From positions 248,001-312,000 of the forward strand of contig NZ_FUWS01000003.1 in assembly GCF_900167435.1 (NCBI RefSeq): 64,000 nucleotides of DNA, given 5' to 3'. Below the pieces are notes generated by a model. It was given only the letters and a program-made list of their open reading frames with translations. It had not been told where the DNA came from and did not search any database. Shown piece by piece: positions 51,279 to 60,215 of the stretch. Both the position numbers and the translations under genes were made by a program. Positions within the stretch are counted from its first letter, which is position 1. Every line of letters starts with the position of its first letter. The DNA is from Marinactinospora thermotolerans DSM 45154 (GTDB taxonomy: Bacteria > Actinomycetota > Actinomycetes > Streptosporangiales > Streptosporangiaceae).

Positions 51279-51866
51279 GTGTCAGCAGAGCCGAGGTTCC
51301 GTTCCGTGCGCGCCGGGGTGTTCGCCTCGGTGTGCGTCGGCGTGTCCACGGCCGGGCACGCGCTGGCGGCGGGGCACGAGCCCTCCATCCCGGCCACGCT
51401 CCTGGGCCTGGCGCTGGTCTTCGCCTTCGCCTGGGCCACCGCGGGCAGGGAACGCGGCTACGCCGGCATCTTCGGGTCCATGGTGTGGGCGCAGCTCGCG
51501 CTGCACCTGCTCCCCTCCCTGTTCCCGGGATCGGGCACGCCCGCGGGCGGCGCCGGGCACCTTCACGCCGGCGTGCCCCCGGAGGCGGTCGCCGCAGGGG
51601 AGGGCCAGGACCTCCCGATGCTCCTCGCCCACCTGGTGGCCGCCCTGGTCAGCTCGTGGTGGCTGAGGCGGGGAGAGGCCGCGGCCTTCGCGCTGCTCCG
51701 CCTTGTCGTGCGCGCGCTCCTGCCCCTCCTGCTGCTCCTTCCGGTCCTCCCCTCCTCCCGGCCGCCCGCGCGCCGCCGCCCCCGCGGCGCGGACCGCGCG
51801 ACCGTGGCCCTGTTCCTGCGCCACGTCCTGGTCCTGCGCGGACCACCTCTGCCGCACGCCGCCTGA
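51279..51866 (+). CDS. Hypothetical membrane protein
   Basis: A 195-residue protein with five likely membrane helices (about residues 14-31, 39-54, 62-78, 110-127 and 135-155). A His/Gly-rich loop (GGAGHLHAGVPPEA) follows AQLALHLLPSLF. The pattern FASVCVGVSTAGHALAAGH is frequent in actinobacterial membrane proteins encoded near copper genes, in keeping with the copper block downstream. GTG start; C-terminal tail Arg-rich. Function unknown. Confidence 0.72.
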   Translation: MSAEPRFRSVRAGVFASVCVGVSTAGHALAAGHEPSIPATLLGLALVFAFAWATAGRERGYAGIFGSMVWAQLALHLLPSLFPGSGTPAGGAGHLHAGVPPEAVAAGEGQDLPMLLAHLVAALVSSWWLRRGEAAAFALLRLVVRALLPLLLLLPVLPSSRPPARRRPRGADRATVALFLRHVLVLRGPPLPHAA

Positions 51867-52086
51867 CCCGTTCCGCCACCGCGCCGCGCCGTGGCGCCCC
51901 TCCGTGATGCGGCGGGTTCGGCGGCCGGTCGGCGCCCGGCCGTTCCCCGGCGGGGCGCCGACCCGCGCACGTCATCTTCCACCACGCCCCCGGCCCGTGG
52001 CCGGCGGGTGTGCGCACCCCCGTCTCCGCCCACCGGGCGATGGCCCGGGGCGTTCGCCGGTGCGCGTGTAGCAGAGGCAGCCGACC

Positions 52087-52734
52087 ATGGGACACGCTCC
52101 CCACATCCCCATTCACGACACCCTCCCGCTCGACTCGACCCCTCCGGCCCCTCCGGACGAGGCGCCTGCCGCTCCCACAGCGGCGCAACGGCGGCCGTTG
52201 CCCGGCGGCACCGAACTGACCGCGCTCGCCCTCGCGGCCCGGGGCGGGGCCGCCGAGGCCCTGGAACGGCTGATCGCCGAGACCCGCCACGACGTCACCC
52301 GCTACATCGCCGGCCTGGCCGACCCGTCGGCGGTCGAGGACCTCACCCAGGAGACCTACATCCGGGTCCTGCGGGCCCTGCCGCGGTTTGCCGCGCGGTC
52401 CTCGGCGCGGACCTGGCTGCTGGCGATCGCGCGGCGCGTCGTCGTGGACCGCTACCGGTACCTGGCCGCGCGTCCGAGGACGACGGCGCTACCGGAGTGG
52501 GGGGAGGCCGGCGGGCGTCCCGGCCGGTTCGACGAGCAGCACGCGCTGGCCGACCTGCTGGCGCGGCTGGGCGCGGAACGGCGGACCGCCTTCGTCCTGA
52601 CGCAGCTCCACGGATACTCCTACGACGAGGTCGCCGCGATGACGACCGTGCCCGTGGGCACGGTGCGCTCCCGGGTGGCGCGGGCGCGCGCGGAACTCCT
52701 GCGCGCGCTGCGCGATGTGGAGGCCCGCGTGTAG
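52087..52734 (+). CDS. ECF-type RNA polymerase sigma factor, SigC-like
   Basis: A 215-residue sigma factor with a Pro/Ala-rich 40-residue N-terminal extension. Region 2: LIAETRHDVTRYIAGLADPSAVEDLTQETYIRVLRALPRFAARSSARTWLLAIARRVVVDRYR; region 4: RTAFVLTQLHGYSYDEVAAMTTVPVGTVRSRVARARAEL. The SSARTWLLAIARR segment resembles mycobacterial SigC. No anti-sigma factor gene is adjacent. Its place upstream of PCuAC, PepSY, DyP and CopC genes suggests a role in copper or redox-linked expression. A perfect 14-bp hairpin follows. Confidence 0.9.
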   Translation: MGHAPHIPIHDTLPLDSTPPAPPDEAPAAPTAAQRRPLPGGTELTALALAARGGAAEALERLIAETRHDVTRYIAGLADPSAVEDLTQETYIRVLRALPRFAARSSARTWLLAIARRVVVDRYRYLAARPRTTALPEWGEAGGRPGRFDEQHALADLLARLGAERRTAFVLTQLHGYSYDEVAAMTTVPVGTVRSRVARARAELLRALRDVEARV

Positions 52735-53086
52735 GGGAACCCCGCCTGGTACGAGGGCCGCCGGCGACGGGCGGAGCGGGTCCGGCCGTCGCCGGCGGCG
52801 CCGTGGAAGATCGGGGGCAGCGCGCCCCGGCGTCCGTTCGGAGCCGTCGCCTCGGACGGGCGTCCGGCCGCCCGCCACGGGGCCGGATGCCCACGTGGCG
52901 GAGGGACGGGCTTCGACAGCGGCACCCGCGCGGACGGGCGCGGCGCGCCGGCCGCCACGCCCGAAGCGGTGGGGAGGTTGGAGCCCATGGGGGCGCCGGG
53001 CCACTGGCCGGGGCGCGTTCGCTTGAACCCCGGCCCTGTTTTCCGGCAGGGGATCAAACGGTAGGGGAGGGGCGCGCCGGTCCGGT
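52735..53086. other. 352-bp intergenic region between convergent genes
   Basis: No gene is visible apart from the hairpin behind the sigma factor gene. Open frames are antisense or domain-free. Confidence 0.5.
52757..52799 (+). terminator. Hairpin after the ECF sigma factor gene
   Basis: GCCGCCGGCGACGG (52757-52770) pairs with CCGTCGCCGGCGGC (52786-52799) around a 15-nt loop. Confidence 0.65.
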
Positions 53087-53644
53087 TCACGAGGGGTTGG
53101 AGCGATGCGGTGAGCCGTCCGTTGTGAGGGGCGCGCTGCTGCGCCCGTGGTCCCGGCCGCTGAGCTCGGCGTCGAGCGTCTCCTGGGCCACGCGCATGGA
53201 ATCGGCGTAGGCGGGCTCCTGAAGCCGTCTCCACACCTCCTCCTCGGAGACGTACTCGACGCAGGCGGTCACCCACCAGATGTTGCCGAAGGGATCCTTG
53301 ATCCGCCCTCCGCGCTGCCCGAAGGCGTCGTCGTCCACGGGGGTGACGACCTGGCCGCCGGCCGCGATGGCCCGCGCGAACGCCTCGTCCGCGTCGGGGA
53401 CGAAGACACGCAGCAGGCTCGGCATGACGGGCCAGTCGACGTGCCGGTCGAAGGCCAGCACGACGGTGTCGCCGATGCGGATCTCGGCGTGGCCGATCGC
53501 GCCGTCCTCGGTCGATACCCGTCCCAGATCCGCACCGCCGAACGCCTGGGCGACGAAGTCGAGGAACGCCCCACTGTCGTCGGTGACGACCCAGGGGGCG
53601 ACGGTGGTGTAGCCCGCCGGTGCGGCGTTGGTCTGCTCAGGCAT
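53087..53644 (-). CDS. VOC-superfamily (glyoxalase/bleomycin-resistance fold) protein
   Basis: A 185-residue protein with paired beta-alpha-beta-beta-beta modules: VAPWVVTDDSGAFLDFVAQAFGGADLGRVST ... IGHAEIRIGDTVVLAFD and ADEAFARAIAAGGQVVTPVDDDAFGQRGGRIKDPFGNIWWVT. This PhnB-like layout is common, and members range from lyases to antibiotic-binding proteins. The last 55 residues are an extra acidic/basic tail (EEVWRRLQEPAYADSMRVAQETLDAEL). Function not assignable. Confidence 0.87.
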   Translation of the reverse strand: MPEQTNAAPAGYTTVAPWVVTDDSGAFLDFVAQAFGGADLGRVSTEDGAIGHAEIRIGDTVVLAFDRHVDWPVMPSLLRVFVPDADEAFARAIAAGGQVVTPVDDDAFGQRGGRIKDPFGNIWWVTACVEYVSEEEVWRRLQEPAYADSMRVAQETLDAELSGRDHGRSSAPLTTDGSPHRSNPS

Positions 53645-53988
53645 CGTGGTCCTTTCGCCGGGATGGTTTCCGACAGCGAAGGTAGGCGCGAATCAGGTCA
53701 CTTCCCGGCCTATATGACGACCGTGAGGATGCGGCCGGCACCGTCCCGCGACAACTCGTTCCGGGCCCGGAAGCGGCGTGATCCCACCGGACCGGGAACG
53801 TGGATTTCAAGTCTTGACTGTTTCCGGGCGGTAACGGAGGGTGTCACCAGGGAAACGCGGACGGAAACGTCACCCATCCGTGGACAGAGCCGTCCCATCG
53901 ACGGAGGGAGCGCGTTTCCTCCTTTCGGCACGGAAAGAGAGGACGGCCGGTCGTTCGGGATCGTGTCCGTCCTCGTAAGGACGCGAAC
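53645..53988. other. 344-bp divergent intergenic region before the copper block
   Basis: Separates the VOC gene (minus) from the PCuAC gene (plus). Less GC-rich near 53680-53960 than the coding parts. No clear operator or sigma consensus was identified. Confidence 0.5.
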
Positions 53989-54552
53989 ATGGCACACATC
54001 CCCCGCATCACCCCCCTGGCCACGGCCTCGGCCACCTTCCTGGCCCTGGCGCTGCTCTCCGGCTGCGCCGGCGGCGTCTCCGCACCGTCATCCTCCCCCT
54101 CGTCGGCCGCCCCCTCCGGTCCGGCCAAGGGCGGCGCGCAACAGGCGGACCTGCGCGTCGAGGAGGCGTGGATCGTCGAACCCGCCGAGGAGGGCACCAC
54201 CAGCGCCTACTTCACCGTCTTCAACGACGCCGAGCAGGACGATCCGCTGGTCGCCGCCGAATCCTCGGTCTCGGCCACGACCGCCCTCTACACCACCAGC
54301 TCAAAGGGCATGGAGGTCGTCGAGGAGATCCCGGTGCCCGCCGGAGGAGGCACCGAGCTGAGACCGGACGGGTTCCACCTCATGTTGGAGGGGATCGAGG
54401 ACCCGATCGCGGCCGGCGACACCGTCACCCTCACCCTCACCTTCGCCGGGGGGACCGAGATCCAGGTCGACACCCCCGTGCTCGAACGTTCCGTCGGCGA
54501 ACAGGGCGAGGAGCCCGAGGGCGGCCACGAAGGACACTCCGGACACCACTGA
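53989..54552 (+). CDS. PCuAC-type copper chaperone lipoprotein, variant site
   Basis: A 187-residue exported protein. The lipobox LLSGC puts the acylated cysteine at residue 26, followed by a Ser/Pro spacer and the PCuAC (DUF461) barrel. The copper motif HX10MX21HXM is only partly kept: the first His is Tyr101, with Met108 or Met112, His130 and Met132 (DGFHLML) present. The tail GGHEGHSGHH gives additional metal ligands. Chaperones of this type deliver Cu(I) outside the membrane, usually to oxidases. It is followed by the PepSY protein gene 50 bp downstream. Confidence 0.88.
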   Translation: MAHIPRITPLATASATFLALALLSGCAGGVSAPSSSPSSAAPSGPAKGGAQQADLRVEEAWIVEPAEEGTTSAYFTVFNDAEQDDPLVAAESSVSATTALYTTSSKGMEVVEEIPVPAGGGTELRPDGFHLMLEGIEDPIAAGDTVTLTLTFAGGTEIQVDTPVLERSVGEQGEEPEGGHEGHSGHH

Positions 54553-54602
54553 CCCTGGTAACCCGGCCCACCAGCCACCGATCCCCCGATTGTGAGGCCG
54601 AC

Positions 54603-56027
54603 GTGTCCATCGACGACCCCGCCCGCCCCGTCCTTCCCCCCTCCCCCGAACAGCGCACACCGCCCCCCGGCCGCCGCCCCACGCGGACCGGGACCGGAGC
54701 CTGGCCGCCGCTGCGCCGGCTGCTGCTGCGCCTGCACTTCTACGCCGGGGTGCTCGTCGCCCCGTTCATCTTCGTCGCCGCGATCAGCGGCCTGCTCTAC
54801 GTGTGGACGCCACAACTGGAACAGGTCGTCTACGACCGGGAACTGCACGTTCCCGTCGGAGCGGAACAGGTGTCGCTGCGCGAGCAGGTCGCGGCGGCAC
54901 AGGACACCCTGCCCGGCGCCGAGCTCAAGGCCGTGCGCCCGGCGGCCGAACCGGGAGACACCACCCGGGTCATGTTCCACCTCGACGACATGGGGCCGAG
55001 CTACAGCCAGGCCGTGTTCGTCGATCCCCACACCGCCGAGGTGCGCGGCACCCTCGTCAGCTACGGCGGCAGCGGGGCCCTGCCCGTCCGCACCTGGATC
55101 GACCTGCTCCACCGCAACCTGCACCTGGGCGAGCCGGGGCGCGTCTACAGCGAGCTCGCCGCGAGCTGGCTGGCGCCGGTGGCCCTGGGCGGGGCCGTGC
55201 TGTGGATCGCGCGCCGCCGTCGGCGCGGGGAGCGCCTGCGCGGCGTCCTGTTGCCCCGGCCCGGAGCGCCCGGACGGTCCCGGCTCATGGCGCTCCACGG
55301 CGCGATCGGCGTCTGGGCGCTGGTCGGGCTGCTGTTCCTGTCGGCAACCGGCCTGACCTGGTCGCGTTTCGCTGGAGAGAACGTGGCCGATATACGGGCG
55401 GCGCTCTCCTGGCAGACCCCCGTGGTCGCCACCGAGGTCCCCGCGGCCTCGGCCGGGCCGGTCGGGGTGGACGTCGGGATCGACCACGTGGTGCAAAGCG
55501 CCCGGGAGGCGGGGCTGACCGCCGCCGTCGAGGTCGTCCCACCGGTGTCGGAGGGCTCGGCCTACACCGTCACCGAGCTGGACAAGCAGTGGCCGACGAA
55601 CCTGGACTCCGTGGCGGTCGCCCCCGCGACCGGCGAGGTCGTCGACGAACTGCGCTTCGCCGACTATCCGCTGATGGCGAAGCTGAGCAGGTGGGGGATC
55701 GACGCGCACATGGGCCTGCTGTTCGGCGTGGCCAACCAGCTCCTCCTGACCGCGCTGGTCCTCGGCCTGTTGACCATGATGACGCTGGGCTACCGGATGT
55801 GGTGGCGGCGCCGCCCCACCGGCGCGACGGGCCCCGCCTTCGGGCGCCCGCCGGGGCGTGGCGCGACCCGCGAGCTTCCGTGGTGGGCGCTGGCGGTGGT
55901 GGCGGCCGTGGCGGTCGGCCTTGGTGTGCTGATGCCGCTCTTCGGGATCTCCCTGCTGGCCTTCCTCGCCGTCGACGTGGCGCTCGGCCGGGTCAGGGCC
56001 GCCCGCGAGCGCGCGAAGGTCCCCTAG
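54603..56027 (+). CDS. PepSY-associated membrane protein
   Basis: A 474-residue protein with four membrane helices; LLLRLHFYAGVLVAPFIFVAAISGLLYVW, DLLHRNLHLGEPGRVYSELAASWL, ALHGAIGVWALVGLLFLSATGLTW and WGIDAHMGLLFGVANQLLL are the PepSY_TM (PiuB/FsrB-like) hallmarks with conserved His that may bind heme or metal. Such proteins act in iron or copper reduction or siderophore use at the membrane. GTG start with GAGG upstream. Second gene of a bicistron with the PCuAC lipoprotein. Confidence 0.88.
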   Translation: MSIDDPARPVLPPSPEQRTPPPGRRPTRTGTGAWPPLRRLLLRLHFYAGVLVAPFIFVAAISGLLYVWTPQLEQVVYDRELHVPVGAEQVSLREQVAAAQDTLPGAELKAVRPAAEPGDTTRVMFHLDDMGPSYSQAVFVDPHTAEVRGTLVSYGGSGALPVRTWIDLLHRNLHLGEPGRVYSELAASWLAPVALGGAVLWIARRRRRGERLRGVLLPRPGAPGRSRLMALHGAIGVWALVGLLFLSATGLTWSRFAGENVADIRAALSWQTPVVATEVPAASAGPVGVDVGIDHVVQSAREAGLTAAVEVVPPVSEGSAYTVTELDKQWPTNLDSVAVAPATGEVVDELRFADYPLMAKLSRWGIDAHMGLLFGVANQLLLTALVLGLLTMMTLGYRMWWRRRPTGATGPAFGRPPGRGATRELPWWALAVVAAVAVGLGVLMPLFGISLLAFLAVDVALGRVRAARERAKVP

Positions 56028-56035
56028 CGAGGGCC

Positions 56036-56064
56036 GGTGGCCCCGGGGCACGCCCGGGGCCACC
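56036..56064. terminator. Perfect 12-bp hairpin between convergent genes
   Basis: GGTGGCCCCGGG (56036-56047) pairs with CCCGGGGCCACC (56053-56064) around a 5-nt loop, between the stops of the PepSY and DyP genes. Confidence 0.75.
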
Positions 56065-56070
56065 GTGGCC

Positions 56071-57324
56071 TCACGCTCCGAACAGGCCCTCGCCGACGAA
56101 CCCGCCCTCCTCGCAGCCGGGAGGGACGGCGAACACGGCGGAGCCGATCGGGCTGACCCACTCGTTGAGCAGGTCGAGTTCGTCCAGGCGCCGCTGGATC
56201 GGGACGAACTGCCGCTCGACGTCGGCCTGGTAGGAGACGAAGAGCAGCCCGGCGTCGTGTCCCGCGGTCCCGGCGACCGGCACGTCGTAGTTGTAGGCGC
56301 GCCGGAAGATCCGTTCGTCGGGATTCTCCGTCCGGGCGCGGCGGATGTGGGCGTATTCGGCGATCCGCGGAAATCCGAGCGGGGTCAGCGCGGCGAAGTC
56401 GGGTTCGTCGTGTTCGCGTTCCCCGGTCAGCGGGGCGCCGTCGGACAGCCGCCGGCCCACCGCCTCCTCGCGGCCTGGCCGGTCCAGCCGGTCCCACCCC
56501 TCCAGGTCCATGGCGATCCTGCGCACCACGACGCCGGTTCCGCCGCGCAGCCAGGCCGGCGCGTCCGCGCCGGCCCAGACGAGCCGGTCGAAGTCCTCGG
56601 TGCCGGGTTCGAGGTTGACCGTCCCATCGACCTGGCCCATCAGGTTGCGCATGGTGGTGCCGGCGGCCTCGGAGCCGCGGGCGCGCCGGAAACCGTCCTG
56701 CGCCCACCTGACGGTTCCAAAGGCGCGGACGTCCTTGGTCAACATCCGCGCGCAGTGGGCCACGGTCACCGGGTCGTCGGCGCAGACCTGCACCAGGAGG
56801 TCGCCGCCGCTCCACTCGGAACGCAACCGGTCGGTGGCGAAGTCGGGGAGCGGCCGCAGCCAGGAGGGGACCGCGTCGGGGGCGACTCGCTCGACCAGGC
56901 CGCGTCCGAAGCCGAACGTGACCGTCAGCCGGGCCGGGACCAGGGCGAGCTCGGGCTCGGAGTCGGCCAGGGCCGCCTCCCCTTGGGTGAGCCTCGCCGC
57001 GTCGTCGCTGAGCAGGACGAGCAGGCGGCGCACCCCCTCGGCGTCGACCTCCTTCGCCAGGTCGACGGAGACGAACTTCGCGTGCGCCTGGGGCGGGGTG
57101 TGGATCCCGGCCTGGTGGGGGCCGTGGAAGGGGACCACGTCGCGGCCGTGCGGCGCGGGCTCACCCTCGGGGGTGGCGTCGGGGCGGGCGGCGCGGACCA
57201 GGGCGTCGGCCCCGATCAGCAGGGCCGCGCCCGCTCCCGCCGCGGCGCCCCCGCCCAGGAGGAGTCCGCGTCGCGACAGCCGCCCCTCCCGTTGGGGTTC
57301 GTCGGTGGGGTGGGGGCCGCCCAT
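56071..57324 (-). CDS. Tat-exported dye-decolorizing peroxidase
   Basis: A 417-residue heme peroxidase of the DyP/EfeB type. The N terminus has a twin-arginine signal (LSRRGLLLGGGAAAGAGAAL), and the catalytic Asp is in GQVDGT (GxxDG motif) of the MRNLMGQVDGTVN segment; the proximal His is probably in EYAHIRRA. In Streptomyces lividans a comparable DyP (DtpA) is encoded with a PCuAC chaperone and linked to extracellular copper. Start ATG at 57324 has GGAGG four nt upstream; GTG at 57327 overlaps the upstream stop and is possible. Confidence 0.92.
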   Translation of the reverse strand: MGGPHPTDEPQREGRLSRRGLLLGGGAAAGAGAALLIGADALVRAARPDATPEGEPAPHGRDVVPFHGPHQAGIHTPPQAHAKFVSVDLAKEVDAEGVRRLLVLLSDDAARLTQGEAALADSEPELALVPARLTVTFGFGRGLVERVAPDAVPSWLRPLPDFATDRLRSEWSGGDLLVQVCADDPVTVAHCARMLTKDVRAFGTVRWAQDGFRRARGSEAAGTTMRNLMGQVDGTVNLEPGTEDFDRLVWAGADAPAWLRGGTGVVVRRIAMDLEGWDRLDRPGREEAVGRRLSDGAPLTGEREHDEPDFAALTPLGFPRIAEYAHIRRARTENPDERIFRRAYNYDVPVAGTAGHDAGLLFVSYQADVERQFVPIQRRLDELDLLNEWVSPIGSAVFAVPPGCEEGGFVGEGLFGA

Positions 57325-57866
57325 CACTCCTCCGCCCCGTGGTCGTGGCCGCCGTAGTTCTCGTTGGCGCCCTCGTAGTCCTTGACCGGGGCGGTGAACC
57401 CGGTCGTGGAACCGTCGGAGAACTCCAGGGTGACCTCGACCTCGTCGCCGGGTGCGAGGTCACCGCCCAGGTCCATCAGCATGATGTGGTCCGCGCCCGG
57501 CTCCAGGGGGTGGCGGCCTTCGGCCGGGACGGTGAATCCGCCCTCCTTCTCCTGCATCAGGGCGTTGCCGTCGTCGCCGGTGACGACCTCGTGCAGTTCC
57601 ACCCTGGCGGCCACCGCAGAGGCGGCGGCGACGAGCTCGGCCTCCTGCCCGGCGGAGTTGACGATCGATCCGAAGACCCCGGTCATGCCCTCCTCCTCGG
57701 AGACGGCCTTGATCCAGGCGTCCTCGACCGTGATGGCCTCGGCCTGTGTGGTCGCGGGAGGCGCGGACTGTTCCGGGGCCGTCGGCTCGGCCTGCGCGCA
57801 GCCGACAAGGGCGAGGGCCAGCACGGCCATGGTGGTGACGGTGCGGCGGCGGGGGCGAGGGTGCAT
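57324..57866 (-). CDS. PCuAC-type copper chaperone lipoprotein
   Basis: A 180-residue exported chaperone with lipobox LVGC (Cys23) and the complete copper motif: His92 (LHEVV), Met104, His127 and Met129 (ADHIMLM). It resembles the Streptomyces ECuC protein, which passes copper outside the cytoplasm. The tail NYGGHDHGAEE adds histidines. ATG at 57866 is chosen for its AAGGA box and signal. Its stop overlaps the start region of the DyP gene, indicating coupled translation and a shared job. Confidence 0.92.
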   Translation of the reverse strand: MHPRPRRRTVTTMAVLALALVGCAQAEPTAPEQSAPPATTQAEAITVEDAWIKAVSEEEGMTGVFGSIVNSAGQEAELVAAASAVAARVELHEVVTGDDGNALMQEKEGGFTVPAEGRHPLEPGADHIMLMDLGGDLAPGDEVEVTLEFSDGSTTGFTAPVKDYEGANENYGGHDHGAEE

Positions 57867-57918
57867 GGCGGTGTCCTTGCTGTCGTGTGTTCGATGCGGG
57901 GGCCGGTGACGGCCCGGG

Positions 57919-58533
57919 TCAGTGGTTGCCACGCCGAATCGGTCGACGGGCGCGAAGGGGAAGGAGGACGGCCAGGTAGACCGCCACCCCGGCGACCGCC
58001 CCCAGCCCGCCCAACGCCAGGACGCGCAAAGGGGGAGGGGACTGTGCCGGGGCGGGGGCGCCGGTCGCCGCGGGGGAGGCGGACGGCTCCGCGGTGGTCT
58101 GTCCCCCGGCCAGGGCCGGGGGCGAGGCCGTGGGGTCCCCCACGGTGAAGGTGAGGGAGCCGCTGACGGGGTGGCCGTCGGCGGAGACGACGCGCCAGCG
58201 CACCGCGTACCCGCCGTCGCGCAGCTCCACGGGCAGGGGCAGGGTCAGTTCGGCGCCGTCGATGCGGATCTCCCCGGTCTGCGCCGGCCGGGAGTCGCCG
58301 TCCAGGACCGTGACCGCCGCCCCGACCTCCAGCAGCCCGTCGCTGAAGGAGAGCCGGACCGTCTCCGGAGAGGTCGCCAGGTGCGCGCCGTCGGCGGGGG
58401 TGGAGGAGAGCAGCCGGCTATGCGCGAACGCGGGCGGAGCCGGCAGGACCAGTGCCACCAGCGCCACCACCAGGGCGATGGCGGCGTGCCGTGACGGCCG
58501 CCCACCGCCTGGTTTTCGACCCGTTCCTGACAT
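57919..58533 (-). CDS. copC: CopC/YcnJ-type copper-binding protein
   Basis: A 204-residue exported protein. Signal peptide (VVALVALVLPAPPAFA) is followed directly by HSRLLSSTPADGAHL: the N-terminal His38 after cleavage is the usual copper ligand of CopC. LRDGGYAVRWRVVSADGHPVSGSLTF is the hallmark end of the CopC barrel. A Pro/Ala linker and one C-terminal membrane helix (about 170-190) anchor it. First gene of the copC-PCuAC-DyP operon, with GGAGGGGCC before the ATG. Confidence 0.92.
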   Translation of the reverse strand: MSGTGRKPGGGRPSRHAAIALVVALVALVLPAPPAFAHSRLLSSTPADGAHLATSPETVRLSFSDGLLEVGAAVTVLDGDSRPAQTGEIRIDGAELTLPLPVELRDGGYAVRWRVVSADGHPVSGSLTFTVGDPTASPPALAGGQTTAEPSASPAATGAPAPAQSPPPLRVLALGGLGAVAGVAVYLAVLLPLRARRPIRRGNH

Positions 58534-59262
58534 GGCCCCTCCACGTGTGCCGTCGGACCGTTGCACACCAGCAGTCGGCTCGGGCGGCACCGGAGTTCCC
58601 GGAACTTTTCCCGGAGGCGGGTGATGCGCGTCACCGGACCGGGGCGAGCGGGACAGGGCCGGGAAAGGAGGGAACGGATCGCGTTGCCGGGTGGTGTCAG
58701 GGGATCGGCGCGCGGGTGCCCTGCCCGTTCGGTATTTCCGGCCGGGGCGTTTCACGTAGCCGTCGGTCTCGGTGTCGGGGCATCACGAAGCGGGGGATCG
58801 GGGAGGAGGGGGCTGCCCCCGGATCCACCGTCCCCCTCCGCCCCTGGCCCCCGGCGCGCATAAGCGTATGGTCCGGGTCTGCGCCCCAGGCTGGCCGTCC
58901 AGGTGAGCTGGTCGGCGCTGGTCCGGGCGCCATCAGGTCGGGGACCTTTTGGGGCCACGGGTGATCTCGTCTTTTCCGTGCCCCGTCCACCCGAAGGACA
59001 ACTCGGTCGTTCTATCGGAAAAGCCGCGAAATGGCTTCCGGGGGCAATGGAAAATAAAACCGGAACGGCCGGAGGCCGTCCTTTCGCGGTGCTTGCTGCG
59101 GCGACGACGTCATTTTCCAGAAACCTGTTTAGTGGGCGCGGAAAACGGTGAGTGAAAGAGATCCCAACGGTTTCATGTCTGTGTTCTCGACCGTTTCCCC
59201 CGAAACGGTCGGATCCGGACACTGCTTCTCCTTCGCGCACCCGCTGTCTCCTGGAAGGCCAC
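58534..59262. other. 0.7-kb divergent intergenic region
   Basis: No gene with support. Parts near 58960-59160 are AT-richer and may hold promoters for copC (minus) and the small gene at 59263 (plus). A perfect inverted repeat lies at 59188-59211. Confidence 0.5.
59188..59211. promoter_or_regulatory. Perfect 10-bp-arm inverted repeat upstream of a small gene
   Basis: CGACCGTTTC (59188-59197) and GAAACGGTCG (59202-59211) pair perfectly around CCCC. It lies 51 bp upstream of the start at 59263, fitting an operator or a leader hairpin. Confidence 0.5.
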
Positions 59263-59484
59263 ATGGACCCCCGAGAGATCCCACACGACCGTCCCAGCAT
59301 CCCCCTGACCGTCGAGGAGGGGCGCACCTTCGCCGAGCTCGCCGCCGCGGCGACCCGGGACAGGCACCGCCGCGCCTTCTCGCGCTTCATCGCCCACCTG
59401 ACCCCCGCCACCTGCCGGTGGCTCTCGGACCTGAGCGTTCCCGAGCGGATGTGGCGCAGTTCGCCCGAGCGGCCCGGCGTCTGA
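59263..59484 (+). CDS. Small hypothetical protein
   Basis: A 73-residue, charged, probably helical protein (TVEEGRTFAELAAAATRDRHRRAFSRFIAHLTPATCRWLSDL). No family recognised. ATG at 59263 has GGAAGG upstream; an ATG 37 codons earlier would add a Cys/Pro-rich leader and is less likely. The gene stands alone. Confidence 0.6.
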   Translation: MDPREIPHDRPSIPLTVEEGRTFAELAAAATRDRHRRAFSRFIAHLTPATCRWLSDLSVPERMWRSSPERPGV

Positions 59485-60215
59485 CCGGATCCGCGCGTGG
59501 CCGCGAGAGCCCCCCGGCGCGTGCCGGGAGCACTCCACGTGCGATGAGGCGACACGCGCCCGAAAACCGGGGGATGTGGACGTCTCCTCGTGGGGAAATC
59601 CGCTCGGTCACGGCGGTGTGGCACCGGGGGCGGAGCGACGGGCTCCTGCGCGGCCGCGTGGAGGCGTGGGACAGGGCAGCGGGGCTCTCACAGCGGGGCG
59701 TGTTCGCGAACATGATCCGGGCAAGCCGAGAACGGCGACTCCTTTGACGACGGGCATCGTCACGCGGGTGGCCGTCGGCCCGCTCGCCCTGGTCGGCGGG
59801 GCGAGGGGCGGACGTGGGAGCCGATCGGGTTCACCGGGGCGGCGGGCCTGTCACTCGGCCTCGGGAAGGTTCTGGCGAGCCTGAGCCCCATGACCGGCGG
59901 GGCGACCGGCGTCGGTGGGGGAGCCGGGGCGGATCCGCCCGGCCCGCGGGGCGTCCCTCCTGGCCGCCGACACGGCCCTGTCGCCAGGGCTCCCGTCCGA
60001 GAAGACGGCGCACGTCCGCGCGGGGATCAGGGGCTGCCGACGCGACCGCGGCACCGTCCCCCACGGTGGGCGCGGCCCGGCTTTCCCGGCCGGCGGTGGC
60101 TCCTCGCCGATACGGCCGTGGCCGGGCGGGCAGGACCCGCCCACCCGCTTCTCGCTCCCCCTCCTCTTCGCCCCGATCCTGGCCGTCGGGTGGGCGACGA
60201 GGGGACCGGCGAGGG
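59485..60215. other. 0.7-kb stretch without a recognisable gene
   Basis: Lies between two convergent small genes. Overlapping frames are Arg/Gly/Pro-rich and carry no domains. No repeat or RNA gene was seen. Confidence 0.5.

Noticed and set aside
50249-51439. 396-codon minus-strand frame across the gene-free kilobase
   Set aside because: Pro/Arg/Gly-rich, overlaps the membrane protein gene on the other strand and has no domain.
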